A DNA stretch of 64,000 nucleotides, from NCBI RefSeq assembly GCF_015694725.1, contig NZ_JADQDQ010000004.1, positions 310,001 to 374,000 of the forward strand, written 5' to 3'. The number at the start of each line of letters is the position of its first letter. Positions within the stretch are counted from its first letter, which is position 1. Below the pieces are notes generated by a model that searched no databases, had not been told where the DNA came from, and saw only the letters and a list, made by a program, of their open reading frames with translations. Below are positions 25,757-34,076 of this stretch, piece by piece. A program made the position numbers and the translations under genes. The stretch is from Hymenobacter jeongseonensis. Its GTDB lineage: Bacteria; Bacteroidota; Bacteroidia; Cytophagales; Hymenobacteraceae.

Positions 25757-26491
25757 CTAACCTACGGTGTGGTACACGGCTTGCACGTCTTCGTCGTCTT
25801 CGAACTTCTCGATGATGTTCATGATTTCATCCAGTTGCTCGTCGTTGAGGGAAACCGTGGTGTTGGGCACGCGCTGCAGGTTGACGCTGACGACGTGGCG
25901 GCCCTGGGCTTCGAGGGCTTTCTGCATCTGGCCGAAGTCGGTGAAGGCGGTTTCAACTACGATGTACTTGTGCTCGGCGCCGTGCTCGTCTTCCTCGGTG
26001 GTTTCGTACACGTCCTCAGCCCCGAAGTCGATGAGTTCCAGCTCCAACTCGTCGCGGTCAAGCCCTTCGGCGGCCAGCTTGAACACGCCCTTGCGGGTGA
26101 AGGTGTAGTCGGAAGAGCCGGCAGTGCCCAGTGTGCCCTCGTTGCGGTTGAAGATGAGGCGCACGTTGGACACAGTGCGGGTGGGGTTGTCGGTCGCGGT
26201 TTCGATGACGACGGCCACGCCGTGGGGCAGGTAGCCTTCGTAGACAACTTCCTGGTAATCTTTTTCTTCCTTGCTGCTGGCGCGCTTGATGGCGGCTTCC
26301 ACCCGGTCTTTGGGCATGTTCACGCCTTTGGCGTTTTGCATGGCGGCGCGCAGGCGGGCGTTGGTGTCGGGGTTGGGGCCGTTTTCTTTCACAGCCATCA
26401 CAATTTCCTTGCCGATGCGGGTAAAGTCTTTCGACATTTTATCCCACCGCTTCATTTTGCGGCCTTTGCGAAATTCGAATGCGCGTCCCAT
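25757..26491 (-). CDS. YebC/PmpR-family protein (TACO1-like)
   Basis: A 244-residue cytoplasmic protein of the YebC family. Family motifs are the N-terminal MGRAFEFRK, DFTRIGKEI, the NARLRAAMQNAKGVNMPKDRVEAAIKRA helix region, YEGYLPHGVAVVIETATDN and FNRNEGTLG. Members were long described as DNA-binding regulators; more recent work on YebC and TACO1 links them to translation of proline-rich stretches on the ribosome, so the name regulator is uncertain. Length and motif order are complete. It is monocistronic by context. Confidence 0.93.
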   Translation of the reverse strand: MGRAFEFRKGRKMKRWDKMSKDFTRIGKEIVMAVKENGPNPDTNARLRAAMQNAKGVNMPKDRVEAAIKRASSKEEKDYQEVVYEGYLPHGVAVVIETATDNPTRTVSNVRLIFNRNEGTLGTAGSSDYTFTRKGVFKLAAEGLDRDELELELIDFGAEDVYETTEEDEHGAEHKYIVVETAFTDFGQMQKALEAQGRHVVSVNLQRVPNTTVSLNDEQLDEIMNIIEKFEDDEDVQAVYHTVG

Positions 26492-26620
26492 AGGGGGTCA
26501 ATTAGCAGTTAGCGGTTAACAATGAGCCAATTCGGGCAAATGCCGGAGCAGAAGCGGCCGAAACGGGCCGCAAGTTAGCCAGAAGGGGCGGGGGCAGCCA
26601 AATGCCCGCTCAGGGCCGGG

Positions 26621-27142
26621 CTAGAGGCGCTGCTTTTTGCCAACTTTGGGCCCTGCTGCTTTAGGAGCAGGGCCTGCCTCGGGGGCAGCCGCCACCAGTT
26701 CATACACGCCCTGGTTGCCGGTTGGGTAGCCGATGATGGTCAAGGTGAGGTGCATGTTGGTAGGGTTGAACCGGAAAGTGCCGCGCTGCACGTCGGCGCC
26801 TTTCAGGTCGGTGAAGGCGAAGCGAATGCTGTCGCCGGCCAGCGTAAAGCGGCCGGTTTGGTTAAAATAGTGCGGGCCGCTGGGGGCCACAATGCTGAAG
26901 TGCTTCTCATAGGTGCCATCGGGGCGCAGAATGAGCGAGCCGCCCACGCCGCGCACTTCGGTGGGCGGTGCCGAACTGGTATTGTCGAACACGGTGTAGG
27001 CCGTGTAGTGGTAGGTGGTGTAAAAGGAAGGGATAGGAGCCGCGGCTTGGGCGTGGGCCGAAAGAGTGGACAGCGGCGACGCCAGTAAGCCGCCTGCGAG
27101 CAAGCAAACATGCAGCAGCCGGATGGAAGGAAAAAAAGTCAT
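26621..27142 (-). CDS. Secreted protein of unknown function
   Basis: A 173-residue protein with a signal peptide (about 1-32, ending AHAQA), a central beta-rich region with repeated short strands (GGSLILRPDGTYEKHF, GRFTLAGDSIRFAF) and a basic Ala/Pro tail (APKAAGPKVGKKQRL). The strand pattern resembles small lipocalin-like or META-like periplasmic domains, but I cannot place it in a family. It is followed on the minus strand by yebC after 130 bp. Confidence 0.65.
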   Translation of the reverse strand: MTFFPSIRLLHVCLLAGGLLASPLSTLSAHAQAAAPIPSFYTTYHYTAYTVFDNTSSAPPTEVRGVGGSLILRPDGTYEKHFSIVAPSGPHYFNQTGRFTLAGDSIRFAFTDLKGADVQRGTFRFNPTNMHLTLTIIGYPTGNQGVYELVAAAPEAGPAPKAAGPKVGKKQRL

Positions 27143-27531
27143 TGTGAATTAGGAATGAAAATCAGGTCCAAGGGCACCCGAAGATAGGACCACGCAAGCG
27201 TTGGGACTTATGCGCCACACCAGTTTAAGGTAGTTGGCCGCGTTTGCTGCGTGCTTAAAAATCGGGCCGAAAACTCCCGGATACGCTCCCGCAATGTCCG
27301 GCATTAGGTATTCCAACCATGTTGCCAGCTGGTACCGGGCTTCAGCTTAAGTACCGAAAAGCGTACCGAAGCAGGGCAAAATGCAGCCTTGCATCCGGCT
27401 TGCCTGAACAATCGGATTGGTCTTTTAACACGGTGCAGCTTGTTTTAATCAAGGCAATTGATGAAAATTGATAAGATGGGACGAAAAAACAATGGTTCTT
27501 TTTGCCCCTTCATTCCTGAAAATAGCCTCCT
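27143..27531. other. Non-coding gap upstream of the glycolipid module
   Basis: No supported gene in about 390 bp. It separates a minus-strand secreted protein from the plus-strand GT2 gene, so promoters for both should lie here. No convincing TAnnTTTG box with a -33 partner was found. Confidence 0.3.
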
Positions 27532-28302
27532 GTGCCCGCTTCATTGCCCATATCAAATACTCCTTACTGGGCCACCCAGTCGCTGACGGTGCTGGTGCCG
27601 GTGTACAACGAAGCGGAAAGCTTGCGCCAGATGGTCGCGGAAATGGATAAGTTTCTGAACCAAGCGCCTGTAGCTACTACCGTGCTGTTTATCGACGATG
27701 GCAGCACTGATGGCTCGCTCTCACTCCTGCGCGCCATCTGCCAGCCCGGCACTTGCTATGAGTTTATTTCCCTTCGTACTAACCAAGGCCTGAGCACGGC
27801 CATCAAAGCCGGCATCGACCACTGTCGAAGCACGCTGATAGGTTACATTGATTCTGATATTCAAACCGTTCCGCTCGATTTTCTCACCTTCTTTGACTTC
27901 TTTCCGGAGTACGACATGGTGAACGGCATTCGGGCCAAACGTCAGGATACTTTCGTGAAAAAGCTTTCTTCCAAAGTGGCCAATGGCGTGCGGCGTGCCC
28001 TCATCAACGATGGCATTGAGGACACTGGCTGCCCCCTGAAAATAATGAAGATGGAGTATGCCAGGCGCCTGCCGCTCTTCCATGGTATGCACCGATTTCT
28101 GGGGGCGTTGGTGCAGCTGCAAGGCGGCCGGGTGAAGCAAGTGCCGGTGCGGCATTTCCCGCGCTTTGCCGGCACGGCCAAGTACACCCTCTGGAACCGG
28201 GCGTGGAAGCCGCTGGTCGACACGTTCGGGTTTCGCTGGATTAGGAGCCGCTGGAAAAACTACGAAATCGGGGAGCAGTACCGGCCCAATGGTCGTGCTT
28301 AG
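27532..28302 (+). CDS. Family 2 glycosyltransferase, polyprenyl-phosphate sugar synthase type
   Basis: A 256-residue GT-A transferase. It shows LTVLVPVYNEAESL, FIDDGSTDGSL (nucleotide-binding Asp), GLSTAIKAGI and the DxD-like YIDSDIQ, then EDTGCPLKIMKMEY and the basic stretch FRWIRSRWKNYEIG. This layout resembles dolichol/undecaprenyl-phosphate sugar synthases (DPM1, ArnC) that load a sugar on a lipid carrier on the cytoplasmic face. It lacks the C-terminal two-helix anchor of ArnC, and the neighbouring LAB_N membrane protein could supply that. Start is GTG at 27532, but an internal TTG is possible. It overlaps the next gene by 14 nt. Confidence 0.85.
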   Translation: MPASLPISNTPYWATQSLTVLVPVYNEAESLRQMVAEMDKFLNQAPVATTVLFIDDGSTDGSLSLLRAICQPGTCYEFISLRTNQGLSTAIKAGIDHCRSTLIGYIDSDIQTVPLDFLTFFDFFPEYDMVNGIRAKRQDTFVKKLSSKVANGVRRALINDGIEDTGCPLKIMKMEYARRLPLFHGMHRFLGALVQLQGGRVKQVPVRHFPRFAGTAKYTLWNRAWKPLVDTFGFRWIRSRWKNYEIGEQYRPNGRA

Positions 28303-28945
28303 CGCCCAGCAGCTGACCCTGGCTATTGGCCTCACCGCGCAGCTGCTGTTTAGCAGCCGCATTGTGCTGCAATGGGTGCAGAGCGAGCGTGCCCGGCGGG
28401 TGCTGGTGCCCGCACTGTTCTGGCAAATCAGCCTGGTGTCGTCTTTCCTGATGATTATTTACGGCATGCTGCGCCACGACCCGGTGATACTGGCGGCCCA
28501 GCTGGTGAGCTACGGCATCTACATCCGCAACCTACAGCTGCAGGGCGAATGGCAGAAACTGCCGCTCTGGTTTCGGGCCGCGGCCTTCGGGTTTCCGGTG
28601 GTCACGCTGGTCTGGGCGGCGGTGGGCAACCGGTATTTTAGTCTCCACGGGGTGGTGCGCCACGGCATTCCGAGCGGCGTGCTGCTGCTGGGTGCGGTGG
28701 GCCAAACGGTGTTTCTGCTGCGGTTTGTTTACCAATGGCTGCATTCCGAGCGACAGGGGGAGTCGGTGCTGCCGCTGGGGTTTTGGGCGGTGAGCCTGGC
28801 CGGTTCGGTGCTCATTTTGGTGTATGCGCTGCTGCGCAACCCCCTTGACGTGGTACTTCTCCTCGGCAACGGGTTTGGCACCGTAGTATACTTCCGCAAC
28901 ATCGTGTTGCTACGCCGGGCACAGCAACAACAAGTAGCCGGTTAA
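28289..28945 (+). CDS. Membrane protein with two tandem LAB_N (lipid-A-disaccharide synthase N-terminal-like) domains
   Basis: A 218-residue membrane protein of two homologous halves. Each half carries Q..F..R...QW..SER, an LP/VP..FW..SL..S.L...Y..LR segment, then a helix ending Y.RN. The SERARRVLVPALFW (32-45) and SERQGESVLPLGFW (about 152-165) pair shows the duplication well. Each unit should give three helices. The single unit occurs fused to LpxB or as a free small protein near GT2 genes; its biochemical role is unknown, though it is thought to help move or present lipid-linked sugars. The start lies inside the GT2 gene, so translation is likely coupled. Confidence 0.82.
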   Translation: MVVLSAQQLTLAIGLTAQLLFSSRIVLQWVQSERARRVLVPALFWQISLVSSFLMIIYGMLRHDPVILAAQLVSYGIYIRNLQLQGEWQKLPLWFRAAAFGFPVVTLVWAAVGNRYFSLHGVVRHGIPSGVLLLGAVGQTVFLLRFVYQWLHSERQGESVLPLGFWAVSLAGSVLILVYALLRNPLDVVLLLGNGFGTVVYFRNIVLLRRAQQQQVAG

Positions 28946-29019
28946 GGCCGCAGATTGACAGAATTCCTGGTTGATTTAATTTCCGGTGCGGCCCAACAGG
29001 TAACTGTGGCCGGCAATTT

Positions 29020-30027
29020 TCACGGGTTTCCCCAGGTAGACGGCGCGCGGTGGACGGTAGCCCCGGCCGTGGCGTCGAGCCATCGCACAAATTGCCGCAA
29101 GCCATACGACAACGTGGTGCCGGGCGCGTAGCCCAGCAGCCGCTGCGCCTTGCGGATATCGGCAAACGTAACCGCGACATCCCCGGCTTGGGCGGGCAAA
29201 AAATCCAGTCTGGGCTCAATACCAATGGACTGGCCAAGGGCCGCAATCAGCTCCAGCAGCGGAATGGGGTGGCTGTTGCCCAGATTCACAATTTCATACG
29301 TGTCAGGGTGCGCCTCCAAATACGTCAGGCTGCGCCGGATGCCGTCCACAATATCGTCGATGTACGTGTAGTCGCGGGCGCTGCTGCCGTCGCCGTACAC
29401 CGGGAGGGGCTGGCCGGCCCGCAGCAGGCCCGCAAACTTGTGAATGGCCAAATCGGGCCGCTGCCGGGGACCATACACGGTGAAGAATCGGGCATTCAGC
29501 ACGTTAAGCCCGTAGAGGTGGTGATAGGTGAACGTCAGTTCCTCGCCCGCCAGCTTGCTGGCGGCATAAGGCGAAATACAATGGGCCGACAGCGGTTCGT
29601 CTTCGTGAAAGGGGAGCGCCAGCGTGTTGCCATACACCGAAGACGAAGAGGCAAACAGCAAATTGGGTACTTGCTGCTGGTGCATCCATTCCAGCAGGTG
29701 CGTCGTGCCCAAAACGTTGGTATCGATATACGCAGCCGGCTCGCGCAGCGACGGCCCCACCCCAGCTTTGGCCGCGAGGTGCACCACGGCGGAGTACGGC
29801 CCGGGGGGTAAGGCCGCCAGCGCGGCAGGACCGTGGCGCAAGTCCAGCTCAAAAAATGAAAAATGCGGGTGAAACTGCAGCAGTGCCAGGTTCTCCGCCT
29901 TGGCCCGGCGGCTATAGAACGGGTCGAAATTATCGAGCCCCACCACGCCATAGCCCTCGGCCAGCAGCCGTTCGCACAAGTGAGAACCTATAAAACCGGC
30001 GCAGCCCGTGACGAGGATGGTGGCCAT
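29020..30027 (-). CDS. NAD-dependent sugar-nucleotide epimerase/dehydratase (extended SDR)
   Basis: A 335-residue extended short-chain dehydrogenase. The NAD loop is TGCAGFIGSHL (about 7-17), followed by LDNFDPFYS, the VHLAAKAGV strand, SSSSVYG and catalytic YAASK. This resembles UDP-glucuronate 4-epimerases and similar UDP-hexose epimerases, in particular the DNFDPFYSRRAK segment. The usual YxxxK is intact and the protein is full length. It is convergent with the LAB_N gene and divergent from the GT39 gene, suggesting it supplies an activated sugar, perhaps UDP-galacturonate, to this module. Exact substrate is inference. Confidence 0.85.
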   Translation of the reverse strand: MATILVTGCAGFIGSHLCERLLAEGYGVVGLDNFDPFYSRRAKAENLALLQFHPHFSFFELDLRHGPAALAALPPGPYSAVVHLAAKAGVGPSLREPAAYIDTNVLGTTHLLEWMHQQQVPNLLFASSSSVYGNTLALPFHEDEPLSAHCISPYAASKLAGEELTFTYHHLYGLNVLNARFFTVYGPRQRPDLAIHKFAGLLRAGQPLPVYGDGSSARDYTYIDDIVDGIRRSLTYLEAHPDTYEIVNLGNSHPIPLLELIAALGQSIGIEPRLDFLPAQAGDVAVTFADIRKAQRLLGYAPGTTLSYGLRQFVRWLDATAGATVHRAPSTWGNP

Positions 30028-30192
30028 AGCAGAACCAAAATAAAACGCACGAAGGCCCTTGGCAACTTTCCTAAATCTGCTCAGCCAGATTAGGGCGAGA
30101 AATCAAAGCAGCTTTGTGCTGTGCGCAGATAAAATAATGACTAAAAGGGGTTTGTAATTTAAAATGGAGCCCTTGCAAGCAAGCGTTGTGCA

Positions 30193-31905
30193 ATGATAAG
30201 TATATTATACCTTTATTTTATGAAACTTTTTACAGAAGCTGGGCTGTGTCAACCACGCTCTGCTCAGGCAGTGTTGGGGCTATTGCTGGCATTGTTGGCG
30301 GTTGGACTGCTCTACGGACTCAATGCCTGGGGACCGTTGGAAACGAGCGAAGCCCGCTATGCCGAAATCGCCCGTGAGATGCTGGCCAGCGGCGACTGGC
30401 TGCACCCGCGGCTGCTGGGCATACAGCATTTTCACAAGCCGCCGCTCACCTATTGGCTCACGGCCCTGGGGCTGGCGGTGGCGGGGCCCACGGCGGCGGG
30501 CGTGCGGCTGCTCCCGGCGCTGGCCGTGCTGGCTCAGGTGGGGTTGGTTTACGGCTTGGGGCTATTGTTCTTTCCGGGCGACCGCCTTCGCGCCGTAGCG
30601 GCGGCCGTTGTATACGGTACGCTTCCGGTTGTGCTCATTTCCGCCCTCAACATCACGACCGACGTGTACTTGGCTACGCTGGAACTGGCGGCCGCCTATG
30701 CAGTACTGCGCTATTACCAATACGGCCAGCCCGTATGGCTGTACTGTTTCTGGCTGGCCTTAGGCCTGGCCTTTCTGACCAAAGGCCCGGTGGGGTTGGT
30801 GCTGCCACTGATGGCGGTGGCCGGCTTTTATTTTCGGCAGGGGCGTAGGCATCGCCCATTCACGGTGCATCATGCGCTGGGCGCGGGCCTGTTTCTGGTG
30901 GTCGGCTTCGGCTGGTACCTTTATCTGGCTGCCGAAAACCCCGCGTTTGTGCGCTACTTTCTGTTCAACCACACCGTGGAGCGATTTGCCAATCCGGCCA
31001 TTTTTGGGCGGAGCAAGCCGTGGTGGTTTTATTGGGTGCTGGCCCCTGTGGTAAGCTTGCCGTGGTCGGGGCTGCTTTTGGTGCAAGCCATGCGCACGCC
31101 CTGGGCCACGCTCCCGCAGGCCTGGCGCAATGTGTGGGTGTTCTGGGTGCTGGTGCCACTGGGTTTTTTCTCGCTGTCCAGCTCCAAATTGCTGCTGTAC
31201 GTGCTGCCCGCCTTCCCCGGCGTGGCCCTGCTGGCCGGGTATTACCTGGGCCGATGCACAGAGGCCACGCTCCATCGTTGGCAGCTTGGAATGGGGTGGT
31301 TTTTGGGGGTGATTCTGGGCGCTATTGCCCTGCTGCCGATGGTGGCCGGTGTCTGGACTATGCCGCTGACGGCCAGCCTAGCCGTGGCGGCCTGGCCGGC
31401 GGTCGGGCTGGCCCTCTTGAGGCTGCAACATGTAAGGTGGCGGTCTGCACCTGCTGGTCTGCGCGTGTTGCTAGCTCCGGCGGTGTTCACCCTTTTCCTG
31501 CTGCTGGCCGCCAAAACCTTGCTGCACCAAAACCAGCTGCTTTTCAATGGGACCCGGCCCCTGGCTGAGCGTTTGCAGCGCTTGGGTTTGAACGGCCGCC
31601 AAGTAGTCGTTTATAATCAGTTACTGCCCTCGCTGGCTTTTGAGTTGGGCCAAATACCGGTGTCCCTTTTCGATGGTAATTCCAGCCTGCGGAGAGAAAC
31701 TCAGTTTGAGGCCGACCGTTCGTGGCAGCATCAGTTCGTCAATTTGCAAGACAGTGCCGCTCCCCCCGTGCCCCTGGCCGCCCGATGGCCGCGGCCGCCG
31801 TTGCTGGTGGTGAAAGGAGCGCTAAAGCCGGAACGCCACTGGTTGCGCACCGGTTTGTGGCATGAAGAGCAAGTGGGCCCTTGGCGGATTTACCATGCGC
31901 CCTGA
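30193..31905 (+). CDS. ArnT-like family 39 glycosyltransferase
   Basis: A 570-residue polytopic membrane protein of the PMT/ArnT fold. The first periplasmic loop has the catalytic acid motif LETSEARYAEIAREM, then GDWLHPRLLG and FHKPPLTYWL, all typical of GT39 enzymes using polyprenyl-phosphate sugars. About 12 helices fill the rest, and a periplasmic C-terminal domain starts near 450. In Gram-negatives such enzymes transfer a sugar to lipid A or other envelope acceptors. With the GT2, LAB_N and epimerase genes next door it could finish a glycolipid modification. The ATG at 30193 is chosen; a second ATG nine codons later is also plausible. Confidence 0.87.
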   Translation: MISILYLYFMKLFTEAGLCQPRSAQAVLGLLLALLAVGLLYGLNAWGPLETSEARYAEIAREMLASGDWLHPRLLGIQHFHKPPLTYWLTALGLAVAGPTAAGVRLLPALAVLAQVGLVYGLGLLFFPGDRLRAVAAAVVYGTLPVVLISALNITTDVYLATLELAAAYAVLRYYQYGQPVWLYCFWLALGLAFLTKGPVGLVLPLMAVAGFYFRQGRRHRPFTVHHALGAGLFLVVGFGWYLYLAAENPAFVRYFLFNHTVERFANPAIFGRSKPWWFYWVLAPVVSLPWSGLLLVQAMRTPWATLPQAWRNVWVFWVLVPLGFFSLSSSKLLLYVLPAFPGVALLAGYYLGRCTEATLHRWQLGMGWFLGVILGAIALLPMVAGVWTMPLTASLAVAAWPAVGLALLRLQHVRWRSAPAGLRVLLAPAVFTLFLLLAAKTLLHQNQLLFNGTRPLAERLQRLGLNGRQVVVYNQLLPSLAFELGQIPVSLFDGNSSLRRETQFEADRSWQHQFVNLQDSAAPPVPLAARWPRPPLLVVKGALKPERHWLRTGLWHEEQVGPWRIYHAP

Positions 31906-31958
31906 TGCCAAGCCCGCGGCCCTTTTTTCTACATTCGCACTTTATATCCCTACTTCCC

Positions 31959-32870
31959 ATGCCAACCTTTCTGCGCGAGCTTATCCGCCCCGCCGCCGAG
32001 CTTCCCGAAGCCGACGTGTGCCTTGTCGGGCTGCCCCTGGACTTTGGAACCGTGCTGGAAGGCGGCCGGGCCGGGGCGGCCGGCGCGCCCGAGGCCATTC
32101 GCCGGGAGCTGCGGCGATACCACAAAACCTACAACCTGGAGCACGACATTAGCCTGAAGAACCTGCGCATTGCCGATGCCGGAAATTTGGATTTGCGCCA
32201 CCCCGACCACGTTCGCAACCACGACCGCATTCGGGAGCGGCTGGGCGAGCTGCTCCGGCAGTATCCGCGCGTGGTTGTGCTCGGCGGCTCGCACGATGGC
32301 ACTTATTCCACGGTGCGCGGGCTGTTCGATGCCAACGGGGGCCGGGCCGTCGGCGGCATCAACCTCGATGCCCATGCGGACGTCAAAGACAAGCCCACTA
32401 TCACCAGCGGCACACCCTTCGGCCGGCTGTTGCGCGAGGGGTTTCTGGCCGGCCCGGAGTTTACCGAAATCGGCCTGCACTCCAACCTGAATACCCAAGA
32501 AGACGTTGATTTTCTGCACCAGCAAGACGCGCACATTGTACCGCTGGCCCACGTGCAGAAGGATGGCGTCGCGCTCTACCAAACCCGGGCCCTGAGCCGG
32601 GCCACCAAGTCCGGCCCCGCCTTTGTGAGCTTCGACATCGACGGCTGCGCCGAGGCCTATGCCCCGGCCGTATCCGCCCCCAGTGCCGACGGATTTACTC
32701 CGAGGCAGGCCGTGGAGGCGGCTTTTCTGGCCGGCAACAAGGACGAAGTACGACTATTCGAAGTGGTGGAGCTAAACCCTCTCTACGACCGCGACAACCA
32801 AACGGCCCGGCTGGCCGCTACTATCATAACCGCCTATTTGACGGGCGTAGCTGCGCTGCAACAGCAATAA
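31959..32870 (+). CDS. hutG: Arginase-fold enzyme, probably formimidoylglutamase (HutG-like)
   Basis: A 303-residue ureohydrolase. Metal-ligand motifs are GGSHDG (109-114), DAHAD (137-141) and DID (226-228). The third motif reads SFDIDGCAEAYAPAVSAP, close to the DLDVLPA..APGVSAP of formiminoglutamases, rather than the D.DV.DP of arginases. It would split N-formimino-glutamate into glutamate and formamide in histidine degradation. The urocanate hydratase gene lies 2.5 kb downstream, which supports this. ATG 31959 is favoured; a longer reading would add 26 hydrophobic residues overlapping the GT39 gene end. Agmatinase activity cannot be ruled out. Confidence 0.78.
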   Translation: MPTFLRELIRPAAELPEADVCLVGLPLDFGTVLEGGRAGAAGAPEAIRRELRRYHKTYNLEHDISLKNLRIADAGNLDLRHPDHVRNHDRIRERLGELLRQYPRVVVLGGSHDGTYSTVRGLFDANGGRAVGGINLDAHADVKDKPTITSGTPFGRLLREGFLAGPEFTEIGLHSNLNTQEDVDFLHQQDAHIVPLAHVQKDGVALYQTRALSRATKSGPAFVSFDIDGCAEAYAPAVSAPSADGFTPRQAVEAAFLAGNKDEVRLFEVVELNPLYDRDNQTARLAATIITAYLTGVAALQQQ

Positions 32871-32879
32871 GGCGGGCTG

Positions 32880-33860
32880 CTAGCTGCCCACCCCACCTCG
32901 GTAGGTTCGTCCGGTAAGGGAAGAATTGGCAGGCTTAGGCTTTGATTTGGCGCGCCGCCGTCCGCCCGTGAAAAACCACGCTGCGCCCGCGGCCAAAATG
33001 CCTGCGCCAAGTACGGCCGCTTGTAGCGGGAGCTTGTCTTTGGGGGCGGGCGGGAGGTGCTCTACGCCGCTGGCATCGGTGCGGGCGGCTTCCTTCACGT
33101 AGCGGCCGTGAGCGGGCACGGGGTAATTGTTGGCCAGCTCCCGCAGGCCCGAAGCAGCCTCGGGGCCTTTAATCACCGGGCCGTGGCCGCAGCCAATGGC
33201 TTTGGGCTCGAGGGCGGCGAGGAGCTGCACCGATTGCCGGGCGGCTTCCCAATCGTAGTTGAAAGGCGTGCCCGCGCGGCTGATTTTGGGCCGGGCCAGC
33301 AGCACGGCCGCAATAGAATCGTGGTGGCAGGTGGCGAAGGCGTCGCCCCCCAGCAGGGTCCCGTCGGCCTCGCGGTAGAAGGCCAGCTGGCCCGGCGCGT
33401 GGCCGGGCACGTGCAGCCAGCGCCAGTTCATCAGGTGCGGCACCGCCGGGTCGTCGGTGTGCAGGCCCTGCACTCGGTCGCCCAGGTTCGGAAGCTGCGC
33501 CGGGAAAAAGCGACTCATAAACGCCAGTGAGCCGCCCACGGTGGGGTCGCGCGGCGGATACAGCGCCTTACCGGTGAGGTAGGGGAGTTCCAGCGGGTGC
33601 GCCACCACGGGCACCTTCCAGTGGTCGGCCAGTTCTTTGGCCGAGCCCAAGTGGTCGAGGTGACCGTGGGTGAGCAGAATGGCCTCGGGGTGGCTGCCGG
33701 GGTAGAACAGCTTGTCGGCCGCCGCAATGATGGTTTTGGCGCTGCCGGGTAAGCCGGTGTCAATCAGCACCCACTCGCCGGGCGTGCCGGTTTCGACAAA
33801 ATAGACATTGACAAAGCGCTGAATGCGCAGTTGGGTGACGCCGGCGGCTACATTATCCAT
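32880..33860 (-). CDS. MBL-fold metallo-hydrolase with C-terminal membrane anchor
   Basis: A 326-residue metallo-beta-lactamase-fold protein. The metal motif THGHLDHLG (His, His, Asp, His) is present at about residues 69-77, with HVPGHAPGQLA, GGDAF and CGHGPVI supplying the later ligands. After the catalytic domain (about 1-260) come a linker, a hydrophobic helix (about 282-302, LQAAVLGAGILAAGAAWFF) and a basic tail (GGRRRAKSKPKPAN). A C-terminal membrane anchor is unusual in this family. No signal peptide is visible, so the enzyme should face the cytoplasm. ATG 33860 gives a normal domain start. Substrate unknown. Confidence 0.8.
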   Translation of the reverse strand: MDNVAAGVTQLRIQRFVNVYFVETGTPGEWVLIDTGLPGSAKTIIAAADKLFYPGSHPEAILLTHGHLDHLGSAKELADHWKVPVVAHPLELPYLTGKALYPPRDPTVGGSLAFMSRFFPAQLPNLGDRVQGLHTDDPAVPHLMNWRWLHVPGHAPGQLAFYREADGTLLGGDAFATCHHDSIAAVLLARPKISRAGTPFNYDWEAARQSVQLLAALEPKAIGCGHGPVIKGPEAASGLRELANNYPVPAHGRYVKEAARTDASGVEHLPPAPKDKLPLQAAVLGAGILAAGAAWFFTGGRRRAKSKPKPANSSLTGRTYRGGVGS

Positions 33861-34076
33861 AAGGCAGGAGATTTTAGGGAAGAAGTGAAAGAAAGCATAC
33901 GGCCGCTGGCAGAAAGTGGGCGCGTGCCGGGCCCGGAAAAAAATACGAGCGGCGTGTAACGAATCGAAAATTACCCGGTAACCCCTCTGCCAACCGCCTC
34001 CCAAATCGGCTTAAATAGCCGCGGGCGCTGGTGTCAAAACCGTTTTAAATCTTCATTTTTCACCCCCTCACCTCCC

